Shown here one piece after another: positions 17,745 through 27,607 of a stretch of 64,000 bases of DNA. The notes beneath the pieces were generated by a model, which saw only the letters and a list, made by a program, of their open reading frames with translations, made no database searches and was not told the origin of the DNA. The first letter of the stretch is position 1. Every line of letters begins with the position of its first letter. The position numbers and the translations under genes are program-made. Source of the stretch: Grimontia kaedaensis. Lineage in GTDB: Bacteria > Pseudomonadota > Gammaproteobacteria > Enterobacterales > Vibrionaceae. The stretch spans positions 3,348,001 to 3,412,000 of the forward strand of contig NZ_CP082275.1 of the NCBI RefSeq assembly GCF_023746615.1, written 5' to 3'.

Positions 17745-19118
17745 TTAGAGGTTTTCTTCAGCAAACTCTGCGAGACGGCTGCGCACCACACCATTGAGGT
17801 AAACGCAGGCACTGCCTTCAAAGTTCTTAAATCTTTCCACAATGTACGTCAGCCCTGAAGTCACAGGGGTCAGGTATGGACTATCTATTTGCGCCAGGTT
17901 ACCGGAGCAAACAATTTTCGTTCCTTCACCACAACGGGTGATGATGGTCTTCAACTGTGATGCGGTAAGGTTCTGACACTCATCCAAAATCACAAAGGCA
18001 TTCTGGATAGAGCGGCCACGCATAAAGTTGATGGATTTAAACTGGATATTGGCCTTATCCATGATGTAACGCATCGAGCCGTCTGCACACTCGTCATTTT
18101 TGTGCAACGCTTCCAACGTATCGGTCACTGCACCTAACCAGGGCAGCATTTTCTCTTCTTCGGTGCCAGGAAGGAAACCGATGGATTCAGCAATTTCCGG
18201 CGTGTTACGAGTCACGATGATCTTGTCATACATGCCCTTTTCGACCACCTGCTCAAGCGCTGCTGCCATTGCCAGGATGGTTTTACCACAGCCTGCAGGG
18301 CCAGTGAGGATAACCAGATCCACATTCGGGTCGAGCAATGCATCCATTGCCATTCCTTGATAGATATTTTTCGGGCGAACTCCCCAGGCTTCACGGTGCA
18401 TCAAACGTTCACGGCTGATGTCCTTAATGGTCATTTCCGTATCAGTTAACCCCACGACACGTCCGGCAAAGTCGTCGCCTTCGTCAAGCAGGTACTGATT
18501 CACGAAGGTGGTGTCGGCGAGTTCACGTGGCAAAGTGTGTAAGGTGGTGCGACCGCTATTTTCCGTTTCTACCTGACCGACCTTGTCCCAAAAGCCGCCT
18601 TCAAAGACCTGGAAGCCTTTGGTCAGCAAGCTGACATCGTCAATCAGCTGGTCGGTACGGTAATCTTCAACAAACAGTACGCCAGCTCCTTTCGCACGCA
18701 GTCGCATGTTGATATCTTTGGTGACCAGTACCACGGTCCTTGGCGAGCGTTTTGCCTGCAGATGAAGGACCGCATTCAGAATACGGTTATCCCCCGCCTT
18801 GTCGGCAAACGCCTGAACGGTTTCTTTAATTTCGTAGTCTGCAAATATGGAGACGGTTCCCGTGCTGCCTTCTTTGCCGACAATAATGCCTTCAGCAATT
18901 TGGTCTGGGGTGGCGTCTTTAAAGATATCTTCGAGGGCACGAATCGCGACACGTGCGTCACGGGAGACGTCCCGCTTGCTGTCTTTGATCCGGTCGAGTT
19001 CTTCGAGGACGGTCATGGGAATGATCACGTCATGTTCTTGAAAGGAATAGATGGCGAAAGGTTCATGAAGCAGGATATTGGTGTCCAGCACAAAGAATTT
19101 CCGATCGGCATCGCCCAT
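17745..19118 (-). CDS. PhoH-family PIN-ATPase protein
   Basis: 457 aa from the ATG at 19118, chosen for its strong AAGGAGGT; a longer frame to 19217 lacks such a site. An N-terminal PIN nuclease-like domain (VLDTNILLHEP, D12) is joined to a C-terminal PhoH ATPase with Walker A GPAGCGKT (273-280) and Walker B FVILDECQN. This is the PhoH2-type architecture, linked in other bacteria to RNA unwinding and cleavage. Function here is inferred from the family only. It is transcribed divergently from rapA. Confidence 0.9.
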   Translation of the reverse strand: MGDADRKFFVLDTNILLHEPFAIYSFQEHDVIIPMTVLEELDRIKDSKRDVSRDARVAIRALEDIFKDATPDQIAEGIIVGKEGSTGTVSIFADYEIKETVQAFADKAGDNRILNAVLHLQAKRSPRTVVLVTKDINMRLRAKGAGVLFVEDYRTDQLIDDVSLLTKGFQVFEGGFWDKVGQVETENSGRTTLHTLPRELADTTFVNQYLLDEGDDFAGRVVGLTDTEMTIKDISRERLMHREAWGVRPKNIYQGMAMDALLDPNVDLVILTGPAGCGKTILAMAAALEQVVEKGMYDKIIVTRNTPEIAESIGFLPGTEEEKMLPWLGAVTDTLEALHKNDECADGSMRYIMDKANIQFKSINFMRGRSIQNAFVILDECQNLTASQLKTIITRCGEGTKIVCSGNLAQIDSPYLTPVTSGLTYIVERFKNFEGSACVYLNGVVRSRLAEFAEENL

Positions 19119-19475
19119 AGGCACCTCCTTGGTTGCATAGGCTTGTGGGAGCCCCACGAGTTTCCCCTGATCCCGCAAGCAAACCGCGTGCCACGGTAAT
19201 CGGGTAAATACAGCCACTACGCTATAAAGTCCGTGTCTGCATAATCTTAATCGTAAGACATATTTCAGTGTTTACCCGTCGACTACGCCACATTTTCATG
19301 AATTTGTTACTTGTTTGTTACGACCGCCAAATTTCCAACATTCGCCGTGACCCTGCTCACAAGTTCGAGTACCATTGGCAGCCTTTTTCTCCGTGCGCAT
19401 CATGGCCTACACTGTAGTTCGCATGAGGCACGTGGTCTCCAATTTGTGTCAGCTTTAACCAGAGGTTTCTCCCCT
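19119..19475. promoter_or_regulatory. phoH/rapA divergent intergenic region
   Basis: No gene seen. The phoH ribosome site lies at its left end. CTTAATCGTAAG (19246-19257) is an imperfect palindrome identical, on the other strand, to the one at 15026-15037. A possible rapA -10 is TACACT just after 19400, without a good -35. Confidence 0.4.
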
Positions 19476-22394
19476 ATGTCTTACGCCCTCGGACAACGTT
19501 GGATCAGCGATACCGAAAGTGACTTGGGTCTGGGTACAGTTGTTGCGCTTGATGCGCGTACTGTGACCCTAATGTTCCCAGCCAGTGAAGAAAATCGACT
19601 CTACGCCAATAACGACGCGCCCATCACGCGCGTGATGTTTAACGTAGGTGATACCATTGAAAGTCACGAAGGCTGGTTTCTGACCGTTGAACGTGTTGAC
19701 GAGGAAGGCGGCGTGCTGACCTATGTGGGTACACGCACTGACACGGGCGAAGAAAACACGCTACTTCGTGAAATTTTCCTGAGCCACCAAATCCGTTTTA
19801 ACCGCCCGCAGGACAAGCTGTTTGCCGGTCAAATCGATCGCATGGACCGTTTTGCACTGCGCTACCGCGCTCTGAAGAACCAGTACGAACAGCACAAGAG
19901 CCCGATGCGCGGCCTGTGTGGTATGCGTGCAGGTTTGATCCCTCACCAGCTTTTCATTGCCCATGAAGTGGGTCGCCGTCACGCACCACGCGTATTGCTG
20001 GCTGACGAAGTAGGTCTGGGTAAAACCATTGAAGCAGGTATGATCATACACCAACAGGTGCTGTCTGGCCGCGCGTCCCGCGTTTTGGTTGTTGTGCCGG
20101 AAACCCTCCAACACCAGTGGCTGGTTGAGATGCTTCGTCGCTTCAATCTGCACTTCTCCATTTTCGACGAAGAGCGCTGCATCGAAGCGTTTGCGGATTC
20201 AGATAATCCGTTTGATACTGCACAGCTGGTACTGTGTTCATTGGACTTTCTGCGTAAAAGCCGTAAACGTGCGGAGCAAGCCGCCGAAGGCGAATGGGAT
20301 TTGCTCGTAGTCGACGAAGCGCATCACCTTGAGTGGAGCGAAGAGAAAGCCAGCCGCGAGTATCAGGTGATTGAAGGCATCTCTGAAAACACCCCAGGCG
20401 TACTGCTGCTGACAGCAACCCCAGAACAGCTGGGTCACGAGAGTCATTTTGCCCGTCTGCGTCTTCTCGACCCAGATCGTTTCTATGACTATCAGGCATT
20501 TGTAGAAGAAGAAACCCAATACGCTCCGGTCGCTGACGCAGTGGGCCAGCTGCTGTATGAAGACAAGCTCAGCAATGAAGCGAAAAACAGCATTACCGAA
20601 CTGCTTTCCGAGCAGGATGTTGAGCCGCTATTGCGTATCGTCGAAGCAGGAGATGTCGACGACGACCAACGTCGTGACGCTCGTAACGAGCTGATTGACA
20701 ACCTGATGGACCGCCACGGTACGGGCCGCGTGTTGTTCCGTAACACCCGAGCGGCGATCCAGGGCTTCCCGCAACGCCACCTGAACCTTTACCCATTGGC
20801 ACTACCAAGCCAGTACCAGACCTCGATGCGTGTTGCCGCCATGATGGGCGGTAGCAGCCAGTCTATCGAGCAAAAAGCGGTTCAATGGCTATACCCTGAA
20901 GATATTTACCAGCAATTTGAAGGTGAAAACGCCTCTTGGTGGGGCTTCGACCCACGTATCGATTGGCTGCTGGATTTGCTGAAGTCCAACCGTCAGGAAA
21001 AAGTGCTGGTGATCTGTTCACGCGCACAAACTGCATTGTCGCTGGAGCAAGCACTTCGCGAACGTGAAGGTATTCGCGGTACTGTTTTCCACGAAGGCAT
21101 GTCGATTCTGGAACGCGATAAAGCAGCCGCTTACTTCGCACAAGATGAAGCCGGCGCACAGGTGCTGATCTGTTCTGAAATCGGCTCAGAAGGCCGTAAC
21201 TTCCAGTTTGCTAACCAACTGGTGATGTTCGATTTGCCAATGAACCCCGACTTGTTGGAGCAGCGTATCGGCCGTCTGGACCGTATTGGCCAGAAGCGTG
21301 ATATCGAAATTCACGTTCCATTCATGGAAGGGACGTCGCAAGCACTGCTGGCGCGTTGGTACAACGAAGGCTTGAATGCCTTTGAAGAAACCTGTCCGAC
21401 AGGCCGCGCTGTCTTTGAACACGTTCAGGATGATTTGCTGCAACTGCTGGCAAAAGGCAGCTTGGATGAATCTCTGGATACGCTGGTTGAAACCAGTGCC
21501 GAGATGCACCATAGGTTGAAAGCAGACCTTGAAAAAGGCCGAGACCGTCTGCTCGAGATGCACTCCAATGGCGGAGACAGTGCCAAAGCACTGGCAGAAA
21601 CCATCGCCTCCCATGACGGTGACACCAATCTGGTGACCTTCGCGTTAGGCCTTTTTGACACGGTTGGTCTGAATCAGGACGACAAAGGCGAGAATGCCAT
21701 TGTCGTGACGCCTTCAGAGCACATGTTGGTGTCGAGCTACCCTGGCCTGCCAAGTGAAGGCTGCACCATCACCTTTGACCGCGAAACTGCACTGTCACGT
21801 GAAGATCTGCACTTTATCAGCTGGGAGCACCCAATGATCCAGGGCGGTATCGATCTGTTGCTTTCTGAAGATGTGGGCACCACTGCAGTTTCCCTTTTGA
21901 AAAACAAGGCGCTACCCGTCGGCACTCTGTTCCTTGAGCTGTTGTATGTGGCAGATGCACAGGCACCGAAAAGCTCGGGGATTCACCAGTTCCTGCCAGC
22001 GACACCAATCCGCGTATTGCTCGATGCAAAAGGTAACGATCTGGCAGCACAGGTAGAGTTTGAAGGCTTCCACCGCCAACTGAGCCCAGTAAACCGCCAT
22101 CTTGCAAGCAAGCTGGTTTCTTCTGTTCAGACCCAAATTCATGGCCTGATAGAAATGGGCGACCCGCTGGCTGAAAAACAACTGGCCGTGGTCAAAGAAG
22201 CCGCAGAAGCTGAGATGGCAGCCAAGCTTCGTTCTGAGCTGGATCGCCTCCAGGCGCTGAAAGCCGTGAACCCGAATATCCGTGACGATGAGCTGGAAGC
22301 GATTGAAACCCAAATGGGTGAGCTTCGCGGCTACATCAATCAGGCACAGGTGAATCTGGATGCGCTGCGTGTGATCGTGGTCAGCCATCAGTAA
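19476..22394 (+). CDS. rapA: RNA polymerase-associated ATPase RapA
   Basis: Swi2/Snf2 ATPase that recycles RNA polymerase. 972 aa from the ATG at 19476 (E. coli 968); the sequence MSYALGQRWISDTESDLG is the conserved N-terminus, so upstream in-frame codons were dropped. A Tudor-like N-terminal region precedes the helicase core with Walker A VGLGKT (residues 179-184) and DEAH (280-283). Motif VI is visible in EQRIGRLDRIGQ. rluA follows, as in E. coli, but a terminator separates them. Confidence 0.97.
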   Translation: MSYALGQRWISDTESDLGLGTVVALDARTVTLMFPASEENRLYANNDAPITRVMFNVGDTIESHEGWFLTVERVDEEGGVLTYVGTRTDTGEENTLLREIFLSHQIRFNRPQDKLFAGQIDRMDRFALRYRALKNQYEQHKSPMRGLCGMRAGLIPHQLFIAHEVGRRHAPRVLLADEVGLGKTIEAGMIIHQQVLSGRASRVLVVVPETLQHQWLVEMLRRFNLHFSIFDEERCIEAFADSDNPFDTAQLVLCSLDFLRKSRKRAEQAAEGEWDLLVVDEAHHLEWSEEKASREYQVIEGISENTPGVLLLTATPEQLGHESHFARLRLLDPDRFYDYQAFVEEETQYAPVADAVGQLLYEDKLSNEAKNSITELLSEQDVEPLLRIVEAGDVDDDQRRDARNELIDNLMDRHGTGRVLFRNTRAAIQGFPQRHLNLYPLALPSQYQTSMRVAAMMGGSSQSIEQKAVQWLYPEDIYQQFEGENASWWGFDPRIDWLLDLLKSNRQEKVLVICSRAQTALSLEQALREREGIRGTVFHEGMSILERDKAAAYFAQDEAGAQVLICSEIGSEGRNFQFANQLVMFDLPMNPDLLEQRIGRLDRIGQKRDIEIHVPFMEGTSQALLARWYNEGLNAFEETCPTGRAVFEHVQDDLLQLLAKGSLDESLDTLVETSAEMHHRLKADLEKGRDRLLEMHSNGGDSAKALAETIASHDGDTNLVTFALGLFDTVGLNQDDKGENAIVVTPSEHMLVSSYPGLPSEGCTITFDRETALSREDLHFISWEHPMIQGGIDLLLSEDVGTTAVSLLKNKALPVGTLFLELLYVADAQAPKSSGIHQFLPATPIRVLLDAKGNDLAAQVEFEGFHRQLSPVNRHLASKLVSSVQTQIHGLIEMGDPLAEKQLAVVKEAAEAEMAAKLRSELDRLQALKAVNPNIRDDELEAIETQMGELRGYINQAQVNLDALRVIVVSHQ

Positions 22395-22413
22395 TCTGAG
22401 CTAGCCCAAAGGC

Positions 22414-22440
22414 AAGGCACTGCTTCGGCGGTGCCTTTTT
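22414..22440 (+). terminator. rapA terminator
   Basis: AAGGCAC (22414-22420) with GTGCCTT (22431-22437). The stem extends inward to a closing TTCG tetraloop and is followed by Ts. Confidence 0.88.
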
Positions 22441-22521
22441 GTATCCAGCCTTCCCTTTACATTGGGGCATGCTAAACTGCCGCCCGTCTAAACTTCGAGC
22501 AGTTCTTTTTCGAGTAAAGCC

Positions 22522-23244
22522 ATGAGCGACTTTATTTATAACCCGCCAACGGAACCTTGGCTGGATATTATCTATCAGGATGACGACATCATTGCCATCA
22601 ACAAACCGAGTGGTCTTCTGACCAACCCGGGACGCGACCCTGCCCATTACGACAGTGCATGGTCACGCATCAAGGCGGAATATCCTGACGCTGAACTGGT
22701 TCACCGACTCGATATGTCGACCTCTGGCTTGATTGTGTTTGCCAAACACAAAGAGGCAGAACGCCACCTAAAAGCCCAATTCCGTGAGCGTGTGACCCAC
22801 AAGCTCTATTACGCACGCGTATGGGGTAGCGTTGAGCAGGATGAGGGCCGAATCGACCTGCCACTGATTTGTGACTGGCCAAACCGTCCCAAGCAAATGG
22901 TGTGTTTCGAAAATGGCAAGCCGTCAATAACAGACTATGAAGTGATCAAGCGGGAAAAGAAAACCTCGCTGGTGCGTCTTCTTCCTATCACGGGTCGCTC
23001 CCATCAGCTTCGCGTTCATATGCTGGCGCTCGAACACCCAATTGTTGGTGATGAGTTTTATGCTCACCCGCAGGCACTAAAATACTCACCTAGACTGCAA
23101 CTTCACGCTGGGGAGCTTTGCTTCCTGCATCCGGGTTCGGGAGAGCCGATGCATTTGTCTGCGCCATGTGATTTTTACAGCAGTGCGCCGGGTGACACGC
23201 TGGTACGACGAGGCATCAAAGCTGACCCTGAACTGTTGAAGTAA
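22522..23244 (+). CDS. rluA: 23S rRNA/tRNA pseudouridine synthase RluA
   Basis: Converts U746 of 23S rRNA and U32 of several tRNAs to pseudouridine (E. coli numbering). 240 aa; E. coli RluA is 219, so a short C-terminal extension is present. The catalytic Asp is D64 in HRLDMSTSG. Other family blocks are INKPSGLLTNPG and TGRSHQLRVHM. It follows rapA, the conserved order. Confidence 0.95.
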   Translation: MSDFIYNPPTEPWLDIIYQDDDIIAINKPSGLLTNPGRDPAHYDSAWSRIKAEYPDAELVHRLDMSTSGLIVFAKHKEAERHLKAQFRERVTHKLYYARVWGSVEQDEGRIDLPLICDWPNRPKQMVCFENGKPSITDYEVIKREKKTSLVRLLPITGRSHQLRVHMLALEHPIVGDEFYAHPQALKYSPRLQLHAGELCFLHPGSGEPMHLSAPCDFYSSAPGDTLVRRGIKADPELLK

Positions 23245-23286
23245 TCAATAGTTCGGATTTACACTGGCGGAAAAAGGAAGCCCGCC

Positions 23287-24240
23287 ATGGAAAAGATTGT
23301 CTTTCTGGATAGTGCCACTATCCCTTCTCATATTTGTATTCCCTCGCCATCTTTTCCTCACCAATGGGAAAGCTTCGAAGAAACGTCGCCCGAAGAAGTA
23401 TTAGACAGACTCAAAGACGCGACCATCGTTGTCGCCAACAAGGTTCTCCTCAGCGGCGAGTTACTGGCGCGATTGCCATCGCTTAAGCTGATTGCCGTGG
23501 CTGCAACGGGCTATAACAATGTCGATATCGACTGGTGCAGAGCCCACAACCTACCCGTTTGTAATATCCGTGGTTATGCCACTGGTTCCGTGCCCGAACA
23601 TGTCATCGCACTCGCCTTTGCACTGAGAAGAAACCTCAATGCCTACCACAGGGACATTGAGCTAGGTGTTTGGAAAGAGAAGAACCAATTTTGCTTTTTC
23701 ACTCACCCTATCGGTGATATTGCCGGTGCAACGCTTGGAGTTATTGGGTCAGGCAGTTTGGGGCAGGCAGTAGAGATACTTGCTAAAGCTGTCGGCATGA
23801 AGGTGATTCGCTCAGAACGAAAAGGCGAAACAACTGTCCGAGACGGGTATGTTTCATTTGAGGATGTATTACAAACGGCCGATATCCTGACCCTGCATTG
23901 TCCGCTCAGCGATGCGACCCGAAACCTGATTGGTGCTGAAGAACTTAGCCAAATGAAGTCTACGTCGGTTTTGATAAACACAGGGCGAGGTGGCTTAGTG
24001 GATGAAATGGCGCTAGTTGAAGCACTTAAGAAGGGTGAGATTGCAGGTGCTGGGGTGGATGTGTTTACCGAAGAGCCTGCTACAAACAGTAATCCGTTAC
24101 TGGCTCATTCAGGTCTGCCCAACCTAATTCTAACCCCTCATGTCGCTTGGGGCAGTGATTCCAGTCTTCAGACATTGGCAAATCAACTTACCGATAACCT
24201 GAATGCCTTTATCGAAGGTAATCCACAAAACCTCGTGTAA
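23287..24240 (+). CDS. D-2-hydroxyacid dehydrogenase (glycerate dehydrogenase-like)
   Basis: 317-aa NAD(P)H-dependent 2-hydroxyacid dehydrogenase. The Rossmann loop is GSGSLG (residues 154-159). The catalytic triad R234 (NTGRGG), E263 (FTEEPA) and H285 (TPHVAW) is complete. Spacing and the VAATGYNNVD block suit the hydroxypyruvate/glycerate reductase subgroup, but the substrate is inferred. AAGGAAG precedes the ATG. It sits between rluA and djlA, where E. coli has no such gene, and converges on djlA with a 4-bp gap. Confidence 0.88.
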   Translation: MEKIVFLDSATIPSHICIPSPSFPHQWESFEETSPEEVLDRLKDATIVVANKVLLSGELLARLPSLKLIAVAATGYNNVDIDWCRAHNLPVCNIRGYATGSVPEHVIALAFALRRNLNAYHRDIELGVWKEKNQFCFFTHPIGDIAGATLGVIGSGSLGQAVEILAKAVGMKVIRSERKGETTVRDGYVSFEDVLQTADILTLHCPLSDATRNLIGAEELSQMKSTSVLINTGRGGLVDEMALVEALKKGEIAGAGVDVFTEEPATNSNPLLAHSGLPNLILTPHVAWGSDSSLQTLANQLTDNLNAFIEGNPQNLV

Positions 24241-24269
24241 GGGCTTATTTAAAGCCCTTTTCTTTTTTG
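24241..24269 (+). terminator. Terminator inside the 3' end of djlA
   Basis: GGGCTT (24241-24246) with AAGCCC (24252-24257), then a T-rich run. It serves the dehydrogenase gene but overlaps the stop and last codons of convergent djlA. Confidence 0.75.
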
Positions 24270-25072
24270 ATCAGATCGTATGCAGCTTGGATTTCCTGCG
24301 CTTTTTGTTTCGCCATCTCCATCATCTCTGGCGGCAGGCCTTTTGCAGCTAGCTTATCTGGGTGATGCTCATTCATCAGCTTTCTATGTGCGCGTTTAAC
24401 TGTCTGCGCATTCGCATCTTCATCAACACCCAAAATCCTATAAGCATCGGCGATATTTGGCCCGCCAAAGCCTTGTTGCCATTGTTGCTGGCCTTGATGC
24501 TGACCGCCCTGCTGCTGGTAAAACTGGTAAGCCGCTTCTTGCATCGCCAAGCGCTGCTCGAGTTGCTCACGGGAAAAACCTAGGGTGCTGGCAATGGTGT
24601 AAAGCACCTGACGCTCGCTGGGGTGCATGGAGCCATCGGCATACGCCGCCTGAATTTGTACTTCGAGAAAGAACTGCAGCAGGTCAAAGCGGCCACCACA
24701 ATTGCGACGAACCGATTCCAACGTGTCTTCCAATGGGAAAGTCGCGTCTTTACCTTCACGGAATGCATCTTGTGCCTGCCGTCTGGCATCTCCATGCAAA
24801 CCCATACGATCCATAAGATTGGTCGCAAGACGGATCTCATTTTGTGTCACCTGACCTTTAGCTTTGGCAACATGCCCCATCACTGCAAAAGTGGCATGAA
24901 AGTAAGCCTGCTGACGCGCTTGCTGGTTCTGTCCCTGAAAACCACCGCCAAAGGAAACGTTTTGTCTCGCCTTATCGAACTTATGCCCTAGAAACAGACC
25001 TAACAATAACCCGAAAGGACCACCGAGCAGGAAGCCAAAGAATGCCCCCAACACTTTTCCCCAAACCGCCAT
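24245..25072 (-). CDS. djlA: Membrane-anchored DnaJ-like co-chaperone DjlA
   Basis: 275-aa inner-membrane co-chaperone of DnaK. One N-terminal glycine-rich transmembrane helix (about residues 5-30), a TerB-like central domain (about 50-170), a Gln-rich linker (about 185-205) and a C-terminal J domain with the essential HPD motif (HHPDKL). Length matches E. coli (271). It is divergent from lptD, as in E. coli. Probably tied to envelope stress and capsule control, by homology. Confidence 0.95.
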   Translation of the reverse strand: MAVWGKVLGAFFGFLLGGPFGLLLGLFLGHKFDKARQNVSFGGGFQGQNQQARQQAYFHATFAVMGHVAKAKGQVTQNEIRLATNLMDRMGLHGDARRQAQDAFREGKDATFPLEDTLESVRRNCGGRFDLLQFFLEVQIQAAYADGSMHPSERQVLYTIASTLGFSREQLEQRLAMQEAAYQFYQQQGGQHQGQQQWQQGFGGPNIADAYRILGVDEDANAQTVKRAHRKLMNEHHPDKLAAKGLPPEMMEMAKQKAQEIQAAYDLIKKEKGFK

Positions 25073-25233
25073 GTTTATTTCTCTATTTGATTAATTTATC
25101 TCGTTTAAGCCAGCAAGCAGGTGCCGTGAGGCATGATTTGCATTATCATAACCCCCATTTTTCAGCAAAAATTTGCCAGGACGCAGCGCAAGAGTATACC
25201 AGTGCTGTATGCCAACAACAGGATTGAGTTTTA

Positions 25234-27585
25234 ATGTCACTGACTGCCAGAAGTTTTTTATCCTCGATGATTTGCCTTGCCCTATATGGACAGGCCATGG
25301 CGGAAGAGAGCCAAGCCACTCAGAGCAGCACCGATCCACTGGTGATCCCTACAGGAAAATGTCTTGCACCGGAATACCGCTGTAATCCTACCGCTGGCAG
25401 CGCTGAAGACATCAATGATCTTCCCGTTAAAATCCTCGCAGACAGCGCCGAAGCCAAAGCTAATGTAAAAGCTACTTATCGTGGCGATGTCATCGTGACT
25501 CAAGGCAACCGGACAGTCAAAGCTGACTCTGCAACCTTGCGCCAACCAGAAAACATTGTCACAGCGGAAGGCAATGTTTATTTCCATGACGGCCAGATCG
25601 CTATTTCAGGCGAATCTTTACAGACGAATTTGGATAATGAAGACACCACATTAAATAACGCCCAGTACAAAATGATGTGTACACCGGGTCGCGGGGAAGC
25701 CAAACGCGTCTTTAAAAATGGTACAACGTTCTACGAGCTCGAGGATGGTACCTACACCACTTGCCCAGACGATGACAAGAGCTGGCGATTCAGCGCAGGG
25801 AAATTGGAAAAAGAAGATGGTGACATATTCGCTGATCTTTACAACGCCCGCTTTGAGGTGCTGGATACCCCAATCTTCTATCTACCTTACCTCCGTGTGC
25901 CGGTAGAAGATGGCCGCCTGACTGGCTTCTTATACCCATCAATCAGTTGGAACGATACTGATGGTTTTGAGCTGGAAACACCTTTTTATTGGAATATCCA
26001 CCCTCAAACCGACATGTTAATCACACCGCGGTACATGTCCAATCGTGGTTTATTCATGACTCTGGAGCCTCGCTACCTGACCGAAATGGGTTCAGGCGGC
26101 ATGGTACTTGAGTATATGGGGGAAGATAAACTCTACCCAGAGTTCGATAAAAGCTGGGGATTCAACTGGACTCATTCAGGCATTCAAAACCATTGGTCAT
26201 ACGATATCGATTACAGCAAGGTCAGCGACTTCAGTTACTTCAGCCGTCATACCGACTCGCGTGTCGGTAGCCGAGAAGACAATACCTTGTTGCAAACAGG
26301 TGAAGTGTCCTATCGTGACCTGAACTGGGACTCGACACTGAGTATCCGAAACTTCCAGCCATTGAGCCCCAACACGTCTGTATATCGCCTACTCCCGCAA
26401 CTTGCGATGAACTATTATCGTCCAGAGGCAGGCTTTGGATTAGACTTTTACATGCCAACGAAAATCAGTAAATTTGCAACTGATGACGACAGTAAACCTG
26501 ATGCGCTTCGCTTTAATATTGAACCCACCCTTGTCTTGCCTTACAACCTGCCCTGGTTGAGTGCAACTGCAGAAGGTAAATTGTTTTACACCTACTATGA
26601 CCAGTCGAATATTGATAGTGTGACTGGCGTTAATGGTGAGGAGCTTGAGGCAACTGTCTCGCGCATAGTGCCGATGACAAGGCTTAATGCCGTCGTAACG
26701 CTTGAACGCAATGGCGCTTTCTTCGACACACCTTACACTCAGACTCTCGAACCACAAGTTCAGTATCTTTACATCAAAGACGTTGATCAGTCAGGTATTT
26801 ATAACCCCGTTAACTACTCGGGTGGTGGTTATGATACTGCACGTTTACAAACCGATTACTATGGTCTGTTCCGGGCTAACCAATACAGCAGTGTTGACTA
26901 TATCAACCCGGCTAACCAATTTACGGTCGGTGCTGCGACCCGTTTCTTTGATGATGGCTACAAAGAGCGCTTTAACCTAGCATTTGGCCAGATTTACTAC
27001 CTTGATCGTTTCGGTAATCAGGAAGATACCTCCATCAATTATTCTGCGTGGGCAATTGAAAGTGAGCTGAACCTCAATGATTACCTATTTGTTAGAGGAT
27101 CATTGGAATATGATAGCAACCTCAGTGACTTGCAGTTTGGTAATGCCACTTTGGAGTATCGTGATGGCGGGTTTTACGCTCAAACTAGTTATCGATACGT
27201 AGCAAAAGACTATATCGCGAGTACCGTTGGGTTCAACAATTTAGACCAGATCACTGAAGACGGGATTTCCCAAGTTGGTTTAGTCACAGGCTTTCCCATC
27301 ACTTCAAATGTGAATTTTCAGGGGCAGTACTTTCACGACTTAACGCAAGAGCTGATGTTAGAAAACCAGTTTGGTCTGACGTACACATCGGCTTGCTGGG
27401 TGATTGGCCTAAGTTACAACGAATATCTGCTGGCGCGCAGCAATATCAATGATACTGCGCGATACGACAACAACATTAGCCTGTCATTCAGTTTGCTTGG
27501 TCTTGGTGCGAACGCAGGCTTTGGCTACAGCTCTGCGAGCGGCAACGCATTGGGTTACCGCAATCCGTTTGGCCTTAAGAACTAA
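25234..27585 (+). CDS. lptD: LPS-assembly outer-membrane protein LptD
   Basis: Beta-barrel that inserts lipopolysaccharide into the outer leaflet with LptE. 783 aa (E. coli 784). The signal peptide is cut near residue 23 (AMA-EE). N-terminal OstA/beta-jellyroll about 60-170, then the barrel. Cysteines seen: C43, C50, C149, C177 and C721. The C-terminal CC pair of E. coli is a single Cys here (SACW), so only one of the two long-range disulfides could form in the same way. First gene of lptD-surA-pdxA-rsmA-apaG-apaH. Confidence 0.97.
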   Translation: MSLTARSFLSSMICLALYGQAMAEESQATQSSTDPLVIPTGKCLAPEYRCNPTAGSAEDINDLPVKILADSAEAKANVKATYRGDVIVTQGNRTVKADSATLRQPENIVTAEGNVYFHDGQIAISGESLQTNLDNEDTTLNNAQYKMMCTPGRGEAKRVFKNGTTFYELEDGTYTTCPDDDKSWRFSAGKLEKEDGDIFADLYNARFEVLDTPIFYLPYLRVPVEDGRLTGFLYPSISWNDTDGFELETPFYWNIHPQTDMLITPRYMSNRGLFMTLEPRYLTEMGSGGMVLEYMGEDKLYPEFDKSWGFNWTHSGIQNHWSYDIDYSKVSDFSYFSRHTDSRVGSREDNTLLQTGEVSYRDLNWDSTLSIRNFQPLSPNTSVYRLLPQLAMNYYRPEAGFGLDFYMPTKISKFATDDDSKPDALRFNIEPTLVLPYNLPWLSATAEGKLFYTYYDQSNIDSVTGVNGEELEATVSRIVPMTRLNAVVTLERNGAFFDTPYTQTLEPQVQYLYIKDVDQSGIYNPVNYSGGGYDTARLQTDYYGLFRANQYSSVDYINPANQFTVGAATRFFDDGYKERFNLAFGQIYYLDRFGNQEDTSINYSAWAIESELNLNDYLFVRGSLEYDSNLSDLQFGNATLEYRDGGFYAQTSYRYVAKDYIASTVGFNNLDQITEDGISQVGLVTGFPITSNVNFQGQYFHDLTQELMLENQFGLTYTSACWVIGLSYNEYLLARSNINDTARYDNNISLSFSLLGLGANAGFGYSSASGNALGYRNPFGLKN

Positions 27586-27607
27586 TTTTGAGATTTTGGA
27601 AACGCAA

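Noticed and set aside
19311..19475. Longer rapA start
   Set aside because: The upstream frame lacks a ribosome site and the conserved RapA N-terminus begins at 19476. Similar extensions of surA (27449), msrA (50245), the TRAP permease (38012) and phoH (to 19217) were trimmed for the same reasons.
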